Of a DNA stretch of 64,000 nt, positions 46,221 through 53,926 are shown piece after piece (the first letter of the stretch is position 1; each line of letters starts with the position of its first letter). The notes under the pieces were generated by a model. That model did no database searches. It saw only the letters and a program-made list of their open reading frames with translations, and was not told the DNA's origin. Source of the DNA: UBA9926 sp913064795 (GTDB lineage: Bacteria; Pseudomonadota; Gammaproteobacteria; Pseudomonadales; Azotimanducaceae). A program made the translations under genes and the position numbers. The DNA is taken from positions 1 to 64,000 of the forward strand of contig JBJKZD010000013.1 of assembly GCA_045560765.1 (NCBI GenBank). Direction: 5' to 3'.

Positions 46221-46586
46221 CCCGTTTTCTCCCTATTGATTAACTCCGATACTTAGACAACTGTGCGCAATTTCCCTTTTGGGGGCACCGATCATATCCC
46301 AACCTGCGAAAATCCCATAACCCGCAGATCGCCGCCTGAGGAGTTTTTATGCATTTTGAAAAAATGGCGCTGGCATTCTGGACAGGTCTCCCTTAGTGTT
46401 AATCCTAGGGAAACTCATTGAGCAGCTCGAACTGTCAACCAGATCTGAGCAGATTCGAGTAAGTACCCGTTTAAATGATATGGATTCAGCGGCTTAGGGT
46501 CCTCAAGACAAGACCTGCCAACCGTTAAGCTTCAAGCGCAGTTTAGCCTTTGGATATCGCTGAGCCAGTAACACATTGGATCAGCC
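46221..46586. other. Divergent intergenic region containing a broken small gene
   Basis: This 366-base region lies between the NTF2-like protein (minus) and the metallo-beta-lactamase-fold protein (plus). Its only interpretable content is the 49-codon candidate gene at 46349-46497 described in its own entry. The remainder would hold promoters for both flanking genes. Confidence 0.4.
46349..46497 (+). pseudogene. Small membrane protein gene (49 codons when restored), single-base frameshift
   Basis: An ATG at 46349 follows a strong ribosome-binding site (GAGGAG, 5 bases upstream) and runs MHFEKMALAFWTGLP then a stop. The frame with one more base, starting at 46393, continues LVLILGKLIEQLELSTR and so on to a stop at 46495-46497. 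Joined, they give a membrane miniprotein with a helix of about 19 residues (LAFWTGLPLVLILGKLI) and a short charged tail. An extra C in the CCC at 46390-46392 would restore it. I do not recognise the family. The match of strong start, hydrophobic continuity and single-base shift makes it likely real, either mutated or misread. Confidence 0.5.
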
Positions 46587-47432
46587 ATGCGGATTTCAAA
46601 AAAGCCTGTCTCATCACTGTCGTTGACCAGTCGAGGCCCCCTCGACCTGACGTTTTTAGGCGTGGGCTCTGCTTTTACCAAAACCCTTAACCAAACGAAC
46701 TTAATGATCGTAAAAGACGACCATCACTTGCTTGTTGATTGCGGAACACGGTGCGCCTATGCCCTCTATCACGATTATGGATTACCGCTGACCAGCATTA
46801 AGACTTTCCTCATCACCCACAGCCATGCCGATCATATCGGGGGGCTTGAAGAAGCCCAACTCTCAGCCCGCTATGTGACGAAGCAGAAGCCAACCATGAT
46901 CATCACACGGAGCTATGAAAAAATTCTCTGGGAACAGTCTCTTCGCGGGGGCGCGGAGGCCTCTGAGTCAGTCCCGCTAACTTTTTCCGATCTTTGGAAC
47001 GTGATTCGCCCCACCAAGCTCAACGGCTTTAGCCGAGATACTTATCAAACCTGTGTCGGTAACATTGACATTAAGCTGTTTCGCACCAAGCACTTCCCGG
47101 ACTCCGCGACATCCTGGCGCACGAGTGCTTGGAGCTGTGGAATTTTGATCGACGACCGGGTCTTATTCACCAGTGATACCCGTTTTGATCCAGAGATGAT
47201 TCATGACTTGAACAATCGATTTAACCCCGAAATCATTTTTCATGATTGCCAACTGTTTACTGGAGGCGTGCATACCGGGATTGAGGAGCTCGCGACCCTG
47301 CCGCCGGAGATCAAGTCAAAAGTGATTCTTGTGCACTACGGGGACCATTGGGAAAACTTTAAACCCTACGCTCGACAATCCGGATTCCATTCTTGGGCTA
47401 AACAAGGGCACCGCTATCGATTTGAAGACTAG
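46587..47432 (+). CDS. Metallo-beta-lactamase fold hydrolase
   Basis: This 281-residue protein opens its domain with LTFLGVGSAFTKTLNQTNLMI and a Zn-binding FLITHSHADHIGGLEE (H-x-H-x-D-H). It later shows HFPDSATSWRTSAWSCGILID, VLFTSDTRFDPEMI with a bridging Asp, and ILVHYGDHWENFKPYA with a further His. The layout is nearest to the RNase Z / phosphodiesterase-like branch of the fold. The substrate is unknown: it could be a nucleotide, an ester or a lactone. It is on its own between the NTF2-like gene and the SDR, with 110 bases before the SDR start. Confidence 0.87.
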   Translation: MRISKKPVSSLSLTSRGPLDLTFLGVGSAFTKTLNQTNLMIVKDDHHLLVDCGTRCAYALYHDYGLPLTSIKTFLITHSHADHIGGLEEAQLSARYVTKQKPTMIITRSYEKILWEQSLRGGAEASESVPLTFSDLWNVIRPTKLNGFSRDTYQTCVGNIDIKLFRTKHFPDSATSWRTSAWSCGILIDDRVLFTSDTRFDPEMIHDLNNRFNPEIIFHDCQLFTGGVHTGIEELATLPPEIKSKVILVHYGDHWENFKPYARQSGFHSWAKQGHRYRFED

Positions 47433-47542
47433 CTAACCTTTCAGAGCACTATCCCTCGACACGCTGGCCATGACCACACCAGTATGATTTACTGGCGACC
47501 AAGTATTACCCCCCCCTATCTAAACAGTAAAAGGAGCTTGTT

Positions 47543-48433
47543 ATGGGTTTATTGGATGGAAAAGTTGCGGTCGTGACCGGTGCCGGCGGCGGACTGGGAG
47601 AGACGCATGCCCTGTTACTGGCTAAGGAGGGTGCGGCAGTAGTGGTCAATGATCTCGGTGGGTCCCGGGACGGCGCTGGAGGAGGCAATGCGATGGCGGA
47701 TCAGGTCGTCGATAAAATCAAAGCCATGGGGGGCCAAGCAGTTGCAGATTACGGCAATGTCGCCAATGAAGATGATGCCAATGCCATGATCCAGCGCGCC
47801 GTCGACAGCTTTGGCAAGATCGATTTCCTCATCGCGAACGCCGGCATCCTACGCGACAAATCATTTAAAAATATGACCAACGATATGTGGGACATCGTCA
47901 TCGACGTCCATTTGCGGGGAACCTATCTCACCGTTAAAGCCGCTTATCATCAGATGATGAACCAAGGCCACGGCGGCAGCATCGTTGTGACATCTTCGAC
48001 TTCTGGACTACTCGGCAATTTTGGACAATCGAACTACGGTGCGGCCAAAGCTGGCATTGCGGGCTTCGCCCGCTGCCTTTTTCAAGAAGGACTCAAATAC
48101 GGCATTCGAGTCAACGTTTTGGCACCCGCGGCTTGGTCAAGGCTCACGGAGGATATCTTCCCACAAGGACAGAACATGGAGGAGCTTCTGTCTCCAGATA
48201 AAGTCTCCCCACTGGTTGTTTGGCTGGGTTCTGACGAGGCCAAAGAAGTCACGGGACGCACCTTTCTGGCGACGGGCAACACGGTCCAGCTCTTGTCTTG
48301 GCAGTCGCAATTGATTTGCCAGAAAGACAATACCGAGGGCCCCTTCGAAGTTGCTGAAATTGGAGAAGCGGTCCGGGACAATTTCGAGCACTGGCCGAAA
48401 GGTATCCAACCCACACCACGCCCTTTCGTCTAA
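47543..48433 (+). CDS. Short-chain dehydrogenase/reductase, peroxisomal MFE-2-like 3-hydroxyacyl-CoA dehydrogenase
   Basis: This 296-residue protein begins MGLLDGKVAVVTGAGGGLGETHALLLAKEGAAVVVNDLGGSRDG, the NAD(P)-binding TGxxxGxG motif of an SDR with the Asp in VNDLGG that favours NAD. The catalytic SSTSG and SNYGAAKAG (Tyr-x3-Lys) are present. The longer C-terminal part (about residues 240-296) and the N-terminus resemble the 3-hydroxyacyl-CoA dehydrogenase domain of multifunctional enzyme type 2. It follows AAAGGAG. It is in a row with an enoyl-CoA hydratase and an acyl-CoA synthetase, which supports a role in fatty-acid or sterol side-chain beta-oxidation. Confidence 0.88.
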   Translation: MGLLDGKVAVVTGAGGGLGETHALLLAKEGAAVVVNDLGGSRDGAGGGNAMADQVVDKIKAMGGQAVADYGNVANEDDANAMIQRAVDSFGKIDFLIANAGILRDKSFKNMTNDMWDIVIDVHLRGTYLTVKAAYHQMMNQGHGGSIVVTSSTSGLLGNFGQSNYGAAKAGIAGFARCLFQEGLKYGIRVNVLAPAAWSRLTEDIFPQGQNMEELLSPDKVSPLVVWLGSDEAKEVTGRTFLATGNTVQLLSWQSQLICQKDNTEGPFEVAEIGEAVRDNFEHWPKGIQPTPRPFV

Positions 48434-48458
48434 ACAGGTTGGGGGAAAAACAAGCATC

Positions 48459-48485
48459 AAAGGGTAGCGTCGCTGCCCTTTTTTT
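48459..48485 (+). terminator. Rho-independent terminator or attenuator between the SDR and enoyl-CoA hydratase genes
   Basis: Stem AAGGG..AGCG pairs with CGCT..CCCTT across 48459-48480, followed by seven T's (48479-48485). It ends only 15 bases before the start codon of the next gene, leaving little room for a promoter after it. Confidence 0.75.
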
Positions 48486-48500
48486 GTTCTGGAGAATTTT

Positions 48501-49289
48501 ATGCAAAAAACTTACGGTGACGTCGAAGTCAATGTTTTAGACAACTATGTTGCGGTCTGCGAAATCAAACGAGGACCGAATAATTTTTTTGACCAAGCAT
48601 TGATTGCCGACCTGGCAGATGCCTTTACGGATATCGATAATCATCCGTCGGCTAGGGCCATCGTGCTGTGTTCAGAGGGCAAACATTTCTGTGCGGGTGC
48701 CAATTTCAGCAGCCCAGATCGAGGTACGCAAGCCCCGCGATCAGGCGATGAGGCCAATCCGCTTTATACGGAAGCCGTTCGATTATTCAGAAGCAAGACA
48801 CCCGTCATTGCGGCGGTCCAAGGCGCTGCGGTGGGAGGCGGTTTTGGACTGGCGGTCATGGCCGACTTCCGAGTGGTCTGCTCAGAAACCCGCATGACTG
48901 CCAATTTCGTGAAATTAGGATTCACGCCGGGATTTGGGCTCACACACACCTTGTCCCGCATTATCGGCCATCAAAAAGCCAATCTTTTGTTTTTCACAGG
49001 GCGCCGAATCGATGGCCAAACCGCGTTTGAGTGGGGACTGGGCGACATCATGACCGAGGCCACCTCGGTACGATCTGAAGCCATTGAGTTAGCCAGCGAA
49101 ATTGCTGCCAACGCACCGCTTGCTGTGGTTTCACTGCGCGAACAGGTACGCGGTGAACTCGCCGATGCGGTCAAAGCAACCACGGACATTGAAGGTCGGG
49201 CTCAATTTAAACTCCAAAAAACCAACGATCATAAAGAAGGGGTTAAAGCGGTTGCCGAACGCAGACCGGGTAACTTTACCGCCACGTAG
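48501..49289 (+). CDS. Enoyl-CoA hydratase/isomerase family protein
   Basis: This 262-residue crotonase-fold protein shows YVAVCEIKRGPNNFFDQALI, the oxyanion-forming FCAGANFSSPD and AAVQGAAVGGGFGLAVMADFRVV loops, and FVKLGFTPGFGLTHTLSRIIG in the region that carries the catalytic acid. The usual Glu of hydratases (in 'E-x-x-x-G' after the second loop) is replaced in part, so a hydratase or an isomerase role is not certain. It starts behind TGGAG, directly after a terminator-like hairpin. It is the second gene of the SDR-hydratase-synthetase row. Confidence 0.88.
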   Translation: MQKTYGDVEVNVLDNYVAVCEIKRGPNNFFDQALIADLADAFTDIDNHPSARAIVLCSEGKHFCAGANFSSPDRGTQAPRSGDEANPLYTEAVRLFRSKTPVIAAVQGAAVGGGFGLAVMADFRVVCSETRMTANFVKLGFTPGFGLTHTLSRIIGHQKANLLFFTGRRIDGQTAFEWGLGDIMTEATSVRSEAIELASEIAANAPLAVVSLREQVRGELADAVKATTDIEGRAQFKLQKTNDHKEGVKAVAERRPGNFTAT

Positions 49290-49698
49290 GGGCGCTCGCA
49301 TCAGCCGCTGCTTTTTGAGGCTGATTGAGATTGAGCTACCATGGTTCCACGGCTGTATTGATCCGCCGGCTACATCGAACACCGTCTCGGGGTGATTGAA
49401 GCACTTGCGCTCAGCGCTTCCCGTGTTTTTCTCCAGCGACACGCAGCGATGTTCAGACCAAAAAAAGTTAAGGGGAAGGCCAAAGCCAGTCTTTTTAGTG
49501 CCTCTCTTGAAGCTGGAACGAGAGATTCCTGGGTTGGGCGCTTTGGGCTAGCGGCGCTTTCGACCGACGTGTCGCGCTTTGAGATTCAGTCTTGGTACAA
49601 ATTCGGTATGATTTAGGCGGCCTAGCCGGCGATCATGCCGTTCGATCGGGTCTCTGGCCATTGGCTGCAAAGCACCCTGGGAGACATAGGAATACGTG
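49290..49698. other. Intergenic region before the acyl-CoA synthetase gene
   Basis: This gap of about 400 bases separates the enoyl-CoA hydratase stop and the acyl-CoA synthetase ATG. It contains a 7-bp-arm inverted repeat, ATCAGCC..GGCTGAT, around 49299-49325 just after the hydratase stop, which has no clear T-run, and a TATGAT box at 49607-49612 that could be a -10 element. A short open frame on the plus strand (49392-49616) has no domain-like content. Confidence 0.4.
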
Positions 49699-51315
49699 AT
49701 GACTTGGAATTTTGGAAAAATCTTAAACGCAGTTGCCGACATTGGCGATCCTGATCGGCCCGCATTGGTTCACGGCAGCCGCGTCATCTCCCACGAGGCT
49801 TTTCAGTTCCGCAGCAATAATTTGGCGACGTCACTGCTTGCAGGCGGTGCAAAGCCTGGTGATAAGATCGCCTTTTACATGCGCAATTGCCCGGAATACT
49901 CAGAAGGTATCGCTGCTGGATTCAAAGCAGCACTCATCCACGTGAACGTCAATTATCGCTACATCGATCACGAACTCATCTACCTATTGGATAACGCTGA
50001 TGCAACTGTGGTGATGTATCAGAGCGAGTTTCAAGACAATGTTGATCGCATCCGAGATCATCTTCCCCTGGTGACCCAATGGATCGAAGTTCAAGACTGC
50101 ACTATCCACCAAGAGGTCCTCCCTACCGAATACGAGCGCAGAGCCAACGAGGGTGATGGCCTGCCCCCGATCGTCGATTATTCTGACGACGACCAGCTTT
50201 TTCTCTACACCGGCGGCACCACAGGCATGCCTAAAGGGGTCATGTGGCGACACGATGACTTATTCAAAGCCATGGGTGCGGGTGGAAATCCAAGATTAAA
50301 TACACCCCCCAGTGATGACCTGCCAGCCCTCATCAAACGCATCAAAAATCAACAAGGGCCTGTGAATTTGCCCCTGCCTCCCATGATGCACGGCACCGGT
50401 TTACTCTCGGCGATTGGTGCAATGACTATGGGCGGCACCTGCGTCACACTTCCCAACAAGCACTATGATCCTGTGGAGGCGTTAACTGCAATTGGCGAGC
50501 ATGGCGTTACCACTGTGACCATTGTCGGTGATGCCTTCGCGCGCCCAATGCTCGAGGCGCTCGATACCAACCCAAAAGGATTCAATATTCAATCTGTTAA
50601 CGTCATCACGTCGAGCGGTGTGATGTGGACCCGGGAGATTAAGGCCGGCTTGCTGACCCACAATGAAAATCTACTGTTGGTCGATGGGTTTTCATCCTCC
50701 GAGGCCATTGGCCTGGGAAGCTCGGTAATGACCAAAGACGCGCAAATTGATGTCGCAAAATTCACCATCGGCGCAAACTGCCGCGTCTTTACCGAAGACC
50801 ACCGCACCATCAACCCAGGAGACAATGAACCGGGACTTGTTGCGGTCAAGGGGCACCTGCCCTTGGGTTACTACAAGGATCCTGAAAAGACAGCCAAAAC
50901 GTTTCAGTACATCCAGGGAGAACGTTACTCGGTCCCCGGAGACTGGGTGCAAGTCGAGTCCGATGGTTCACTGACGTTGCTGGGCAGAGGCAGCAATTGC
51001 ATCAACACCGCCGGTGAGAAAGTGTTTCCAGAGGAAGTGGAGGAAGCTCTAAAACACCACGAGCACATTGAAGATGCTCTGGTCATTGGCTTACCCGATC
51101 CTAAATGGGGACAAGCGATTACCGCAGTCATCCAAACCCGAGGCAACCAACCCCTTCAATCCGGCGACCTCAAAGAATGGGCAAGATCGCTTCTGGCTGC
51201 CTACAAGTTGCCAAAGCATATCTTTATCAAAGAAAATCTCAACCGTGCGCCAAACGGCAAAGCTGACTATAAGAGCATCAAACAATTTGCAGAGGATCAG
51301 CTTAAAGCAGGTTGA
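49699..51315 (+). CDS. Fatty-acyl-CoA synthetase (AMP-binding, acyl-adenylate forming)
   Basis: This protein of about 538 residues belongs to the ANL superfamily. Motif A3 is LFLYTGGTTGMPKGVMW (~residues 171-187); the adenylate-forming LVDGFSSSEAIGLGSSV and SVPGDWVQVESDGSLTLLGR hinge precede the C-terminal domain with VFPEEVEEALKHHEHI and NGKADYKSI, whose Lys activates the acyl adenylate. It ligates a free fatty or related acid to CoA with ATP before beta-oxidation. The ATG at 49699, with AGGA 7 bases before it, is preferred over the GTG at 49696. The chain-length specificity is unknown. It fits the beta-oxidation context of the two genes before it. Confidence 0.92.
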   Translation: MTWNFGKILNAVADIGDPDRPALVHGSRVISHEAFQFRSNNLATSLLAGGAKPGDKIAFYMRNCPEYSEGIAAGFKAALIHVNVNYRYIDHELIYLLDNADATVVMYQSEFQDNVDRIRDHLPLVTQWIEVQDCTIHQEVLPTEYERRANEGDGLPPIVDYSDDDQLFLYTGGTTGMPKGVMWRHDDLFKAMGAGGNPRLNTPPSDDLPALIKRIKNQQGPVNLPLPPMMHGTGLLSAIGAMTMGGTCVTLPNKHYDPVEALTAIGEHGVTTVTIVGDAFARPMLEALDTNPKGFNIQSVNVITSSGVMWTREIKAGLLTHNENLLLVDGFSSSEAIGLGSSVMTKDAQIDVAKFTIGANCRVFTEDHRTINPGDNEPGLVAVKGHLPLGYYKDPEKTAKTFQYIQGERYSVPGDWVQVESDGSLTLLGRGSNCINTAGEKVFPEEVEEALKHHEHIEDALVIGLPDPKWGQAITAVIQTRGNQPLQSGDLKEWARSLLAAYKLPKHIFIKENLNRAPNGKADYKSIKQFAEDQLKAG

Positions 51316-51321
51316 GCGAGC

Positions 51322-51897
51322 TCAGCTTGTGGTTGCACGGGCCATGTATTTCCCGTTTAAGGTATTCACCTTAATTGCATCAGAAGTCCCAATGTATTCC
51401 GGCACCTGCACCACCAACCCTGATTCCAGGGTGGCTGGTTTGGTTCTAGAGCTAGCGCTCGCGGCTTTGATCCCAGGTGCCGTATCGACAACCCTCATCA
51501 CCACCGACTGGGGCAGATCAATGGCCGCGATCTGACCTTCAATGATCAACGCCGTGATATCGGTCAGCCCCTCAATCAAGTAGTCCAACTGATCCTCCAG
51601 CTCATGGCGGTTGAGACCGTACTGGGTGAAATCGCTCAAATCCATGAAATAGTATTCATCACCGTCAAGATACGAAAACTGCACCAAAATGCGTTGGCAA
51701 TCGATGGCCTCAAAAGAATCTTCGCCTTTTGCTGAGACTTCCTTTTTTTGACCGTTGAGCAGATTTTTAAATCTCAGTTTGTAGAGGGTCACCGCACCTC
51801 GAGAAGATGGACTTTTAGTTTCTAGGTGCTTCACCACATGTGGCGCCTGATCAAGAAAAACAACATCCCCTCGCTTGATTTCACTCGCCTTTAGCAT
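51322..51897 (-). CDS. yeiP: Elongation factor P-like protein (EfpL/YeiP)
   Basis: This 191-residue protein has three EF-P beta domains: KASEIKRGDVVFLDQAPHVVKHLETKSPSSRGAVTLYKLRF in the N-terminal KOW-like domain, then GDEYYFMDLSDFTQY in the middle and the C-terminal IKAASASSRTKPATLESGLVVQVPEYI, the latter typical of EF-P. At the tip of the domain-I loop it has SPSSRG with Arg in place of the modifiable Lys (KPGKG) of EF-P, which is the signature of the EfpL/YeiP paralogue. EfpL relieves ribosome stalling at selected proline-containing motifs. The ATG at 51897 has AAAGGAG upstream. Its 3' end converges with the acyl-CoA synthetase. Confidence 0.93.
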   Translation of the reverse strand: MLKASEIKRGDVVFLDQAPHVVKHLETKSPSSRGAVTLYKLRFKNLLNGQKKEVSAKGEDSFEAIDCQRILVQFSYLDGDEYYFMDLSDFTQYGLNRHELEDQLDYLIEGLTDITALIIEGQIAAIDLPQSVVMRVVDTAPGIKAASASSRTKPATLESGLVVQVPEYIGTSDAIKVNTLNGKYMARATTS

Positions 51898-51919
51898 CAC
51901 GCTCTCCTTTCACGAGCCT

Positions 51920-51925
51920 TATAAT
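51920..51925 (+). promoter_or_regulatory. TATAAT box just before the DUF3820 start codon
   Basis: The box lies at 51920-51925, 7 bases before the ATG at 51933, within the 35-base gap between two divergent genes. A transcript from it would begin at or next to the start codon. No good -35 element is visible at the expected spacing. Confidence 0.35.
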
Positions 51926-51932
51926 AAACGTA

Positions 51933-52163
51933 ATGTCCTTTGAACCCAAAGATTTGGAAGCGGTCGCGAATCGGCGAATGCCGTTCGGAAAATTTAAAGG
52001 TCGACGGCTTTCTCGATTACCTGAAGCTTACTTAATCTGGTTTGAGGAACATGGGTTCCCTAGCGGGGACCTGGGTCAACTCATGCGCCTTGCGTTAATG
52101 CTGCACTTGGAGGGCCTGTCTGGCCTGACCGACCCACTCGAGCGTCCCTCGCCCAAAGGGTAA
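51933..52163 (+). CDS. DUF3820 family small protein
   Basis: This 76-residue protein fits the DUF3820 pattern: MPFGKFKGRRLSRLPEAYLIWFEEHGFP then GDLGQLMRLALMLHLEGL. The family is small, cytosolic and of unknown or loosely described (quorum-sensing-linked) role. No Shine-Dalgarno sequence is evident before the ATG. The divergent efpL gene begins only 35 bases away, so transcription starts must lie very close together. Confidence 0.85.
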   Translation: MSFEPKDLEAVANRRMPFGKFKGRRLSRLPEAYLIWFEEHGFPSGDLGQLMRLALMLHLEGLSGLTDPLERPSPKG

Positions 52164-52334
52164 GCCCCAGACAAAACAGAGCCATTGACCGAGCGCCCAA
52201 CAATCGCCGGGGGTTGTTGACCTGCAAGTCCAGCCACAGGCACAATCGTTCCCAACTTTAAATTTCATCCCAACGATACCTTCAAACCCATCAATCTGGG
52301 CATGAGCTGCTCGGATCAACAAAGAGAGACTCCT

Positions 52335-52625
52335 ATGGCTATTGGCATTATCGCGACACTAGAAATCAAGCCCGGCTCACAAGCTGAATTTGAGCAGATT
52401 TTCACAGAACTTTCAGCGGAAGTCCGTGCGAATGAACCGGGCAACCATTTTTATGCGCTCCATAAAAGTCGAACCAGCGACACCACCTATGTTGTTCTAG
52501 AGCAGTATGAGGACCAGGGAGCGCTTGAGGCCCACAACGGGACTGAGTACTTCAAGCGTCTCGGTGCCGCGATGGGACCTCACATGGCGGGACGGCCAAA
52601 AATCGAACTACTCGATGCGGTCTAG
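52335..52625 (+). CDS. Antibiotic biosynthesis monooxygenase (ABM) domain protein
   Basis: This 96-residue dimeric alpha+beta-barrel protein has the ABM pattern: IGIIATLEIKPGSQAEFEQIFTELSAEVRANEPGN, then YVVLEQYEDQGALEAHNGTEYFKRLGAAM near the C-terminus. ABM proteins act without cofactor in quinone or heme-related oxidation, or as small stress enzymes; the substrate here is unassigned. The open frame starts at 52302, but the ATG at 52335 is the probable start because it directly precedes the family's N-terminal strand and follows GAGAG. It stands alone. Confidence 0.87.
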   Translation: MAIGIIATLEIKPGSQAEFEQIFTELSAEVRANEPGNHFYALHKSRTSDTTYVVLEQYEDQGALEAHNGTEYFKRLGAAMGPHMAGRPKIELLDAV

Positions 52626-52798
52626 CCCGATCTAAGCCAGCCTCTGTGAGGAAGATGGCAGGCGGCAGCTGCTGAACCGCCCCTGGAAGCATTTTTATCT
52701 TGGAACGGATTGGCTCTAAAAGCAGCTTCTACAGAGCCTTCTGATCGCAAAATCACTGGCGCCTAACCATTGCTGACACCTTCATATGCTGAGGGTGC

Positions 52799-52815
52799 CC
52801 TACAAAGATTGTAGG
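52799..52815. repeat. Inverted repeat CCTACA-AAGAT-TGTAGG between convergent genes
   Basis: Perfect 6-bp arms at 52799-52804 and 52810-52815 with a 5-base loop lie between the ABM gene and the esterase, 50 bases past the esterase stop on the minus strand. There is no T-run, so it is at most a weak processing or termination signal. Confidence 0.4.
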
Positions 52816-52865
52816 CTGCGAAGTGACGCCAGACTCAGAGCGGGCAAACTTAGAGTAACCCCTGA

Positions 52866-53891
52866 TCAAGCACTCAGGCGCTCGACCAACCAAGGTAATG
52901 AACGATCCATCCGATAATCGATCCCTGAATGAGTATCATCAAAGCTCTCGAAAACGTGGTCGATTTCCAATTCCTGACAGCGCTCGCTGAACCGTCGAGC
53001 GCCGTAAACGAGATGGTATTGGTCTCGCACCCCGCAATCGATAAAAAGTCCCTGCAAACCCATCAACTTGCTTTGTGCCGCCTCTGACTCGAGCCGAGTC
53101 AAGGGATCAAAAGCCTGCCAAGCACGCCATCGCTCAGGGTCAATCTGACAAGTATCAAGATCCATCGGCAATCTCACCCCGAAAGGCTGCTCTGGATCTG
53201 GATCATAAGACGCCGCCATCGCAAAGGTCATAAGAACGTGCATTTCACCCCCAGAGATTCTGCGTCGCCGATGCAATCGGCGAATGTAATCGGCCACGCT
53301 TAATCCAGACTGCGTCAAAGACAAAAGCACCTCAGGAAAATCACGCTGGTAGCACAATTTGAACCCCATGTCCCCAGAATGACAGACCGCGGCACCCCAG
53401 TGCTCGCCATGCATTAAAACTTGATGTATGGCGCCAAATCCCCCGCTCGATTTTCCAAACAGACCACAGCCGTCAGCATCTTGGCGCACCCCATAGCGAT
53501 TCCTGATCTCGGGCAAAAGGCTTTCATGGAGCCACGTCGCCCACTGTCCAAGCGCCGAGGAATCAACATATTGGTTGCCGCCGAGGGAAGTAAAGCAGTC
53601 GGGAAATACATACACCGCGGGCGCCAAGCTGCCTTCATCCATCAACCGATCAATCCGCTGCGGAAGGGTCTCTCCGAAACTCTTCCAGGCGAGATGGCTC
53701 AACCCGCTCCCTGTGAACCCCGCCAAATCGACCAGAACAGGGTACAGTGTTCCGGCCTCACATTCGGCGGGGGTATAGACGCCAATCGTACGTGCAGTGG
53801 GATCGCCCAAGCAGTTGTTCAGCCAAGGTCCACCCTCGAGCGTGAAGGTATCCAGCTGTCCCTGGGGCAACTGAAAGGCATGCTTAGGCAT
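52866..53891 (-). CDS. Putative esterase (alpha/beta hydrolase, esterase D-like)
   Basis: This protein of about 341 residues has the nucleophile GLFGKSSGGFGAIH (G-x-S-x-G), LYPVLVDLAGFTGSGLSHLAW near the N-terminus (oxyanion), and FIDCGVRDQYHLVYGARRF with a likely catalytic Asp. The final His is probably in DDTHSGIDYRMDRSLPWL. No signal peptide is seen. The ATG at 53891 has AGGAG 5 bases upstream, whereas the GTG at 53897 overlaps that site. It is the last gene of the tetR-MFP-RND operon, 35 bases after the RND stop, so it may cleave the toxic ester the pump handles, or degrade a drug-like ester. This is inferred from position. Confidence 0.83.
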   Translation of the reverse strand: MPKHAFQLPQGQLDTFTLEGGPWLNNCLGDPTARTIGVYTPAECEAGTLYPVLVDLAGFTGSGLSHLAWKSFGETLPQRIDRLMDEGSLAPAVYVFPDCFTSLGGNQYVDSSALGQWATWLHESLLPEIRNRYGVRQDADGCGLFGKSSGGFGAIHQVLMHGEHWGAAVCHSGDMGFKLCYQRDFPEVLLSLTQSGLSVADYIRRLHRRRRISGGEMHVLMTFAMAASYDPDPEQPFGVRLPMDLDTCQIDPERWRAWQAFDPLTRLESEAAQSKLMGLQGLFIDCGVRDQYHLVYGARRFSERCQELEIDHVFESFDDTHSGIDYRMDRSLPWLVERLSA

Positions 53892-53926
53892 ACTCACTCC
53901 TCATCCTTATAGATCGTTAGTCTCAA

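Noticed and set aside
49392..49616. Plus-strand open frame of 74 codons before the acyl-CoA synthetase
   Set aside because: No ribosome-binding site, no domain features and biased composition; likely chance.
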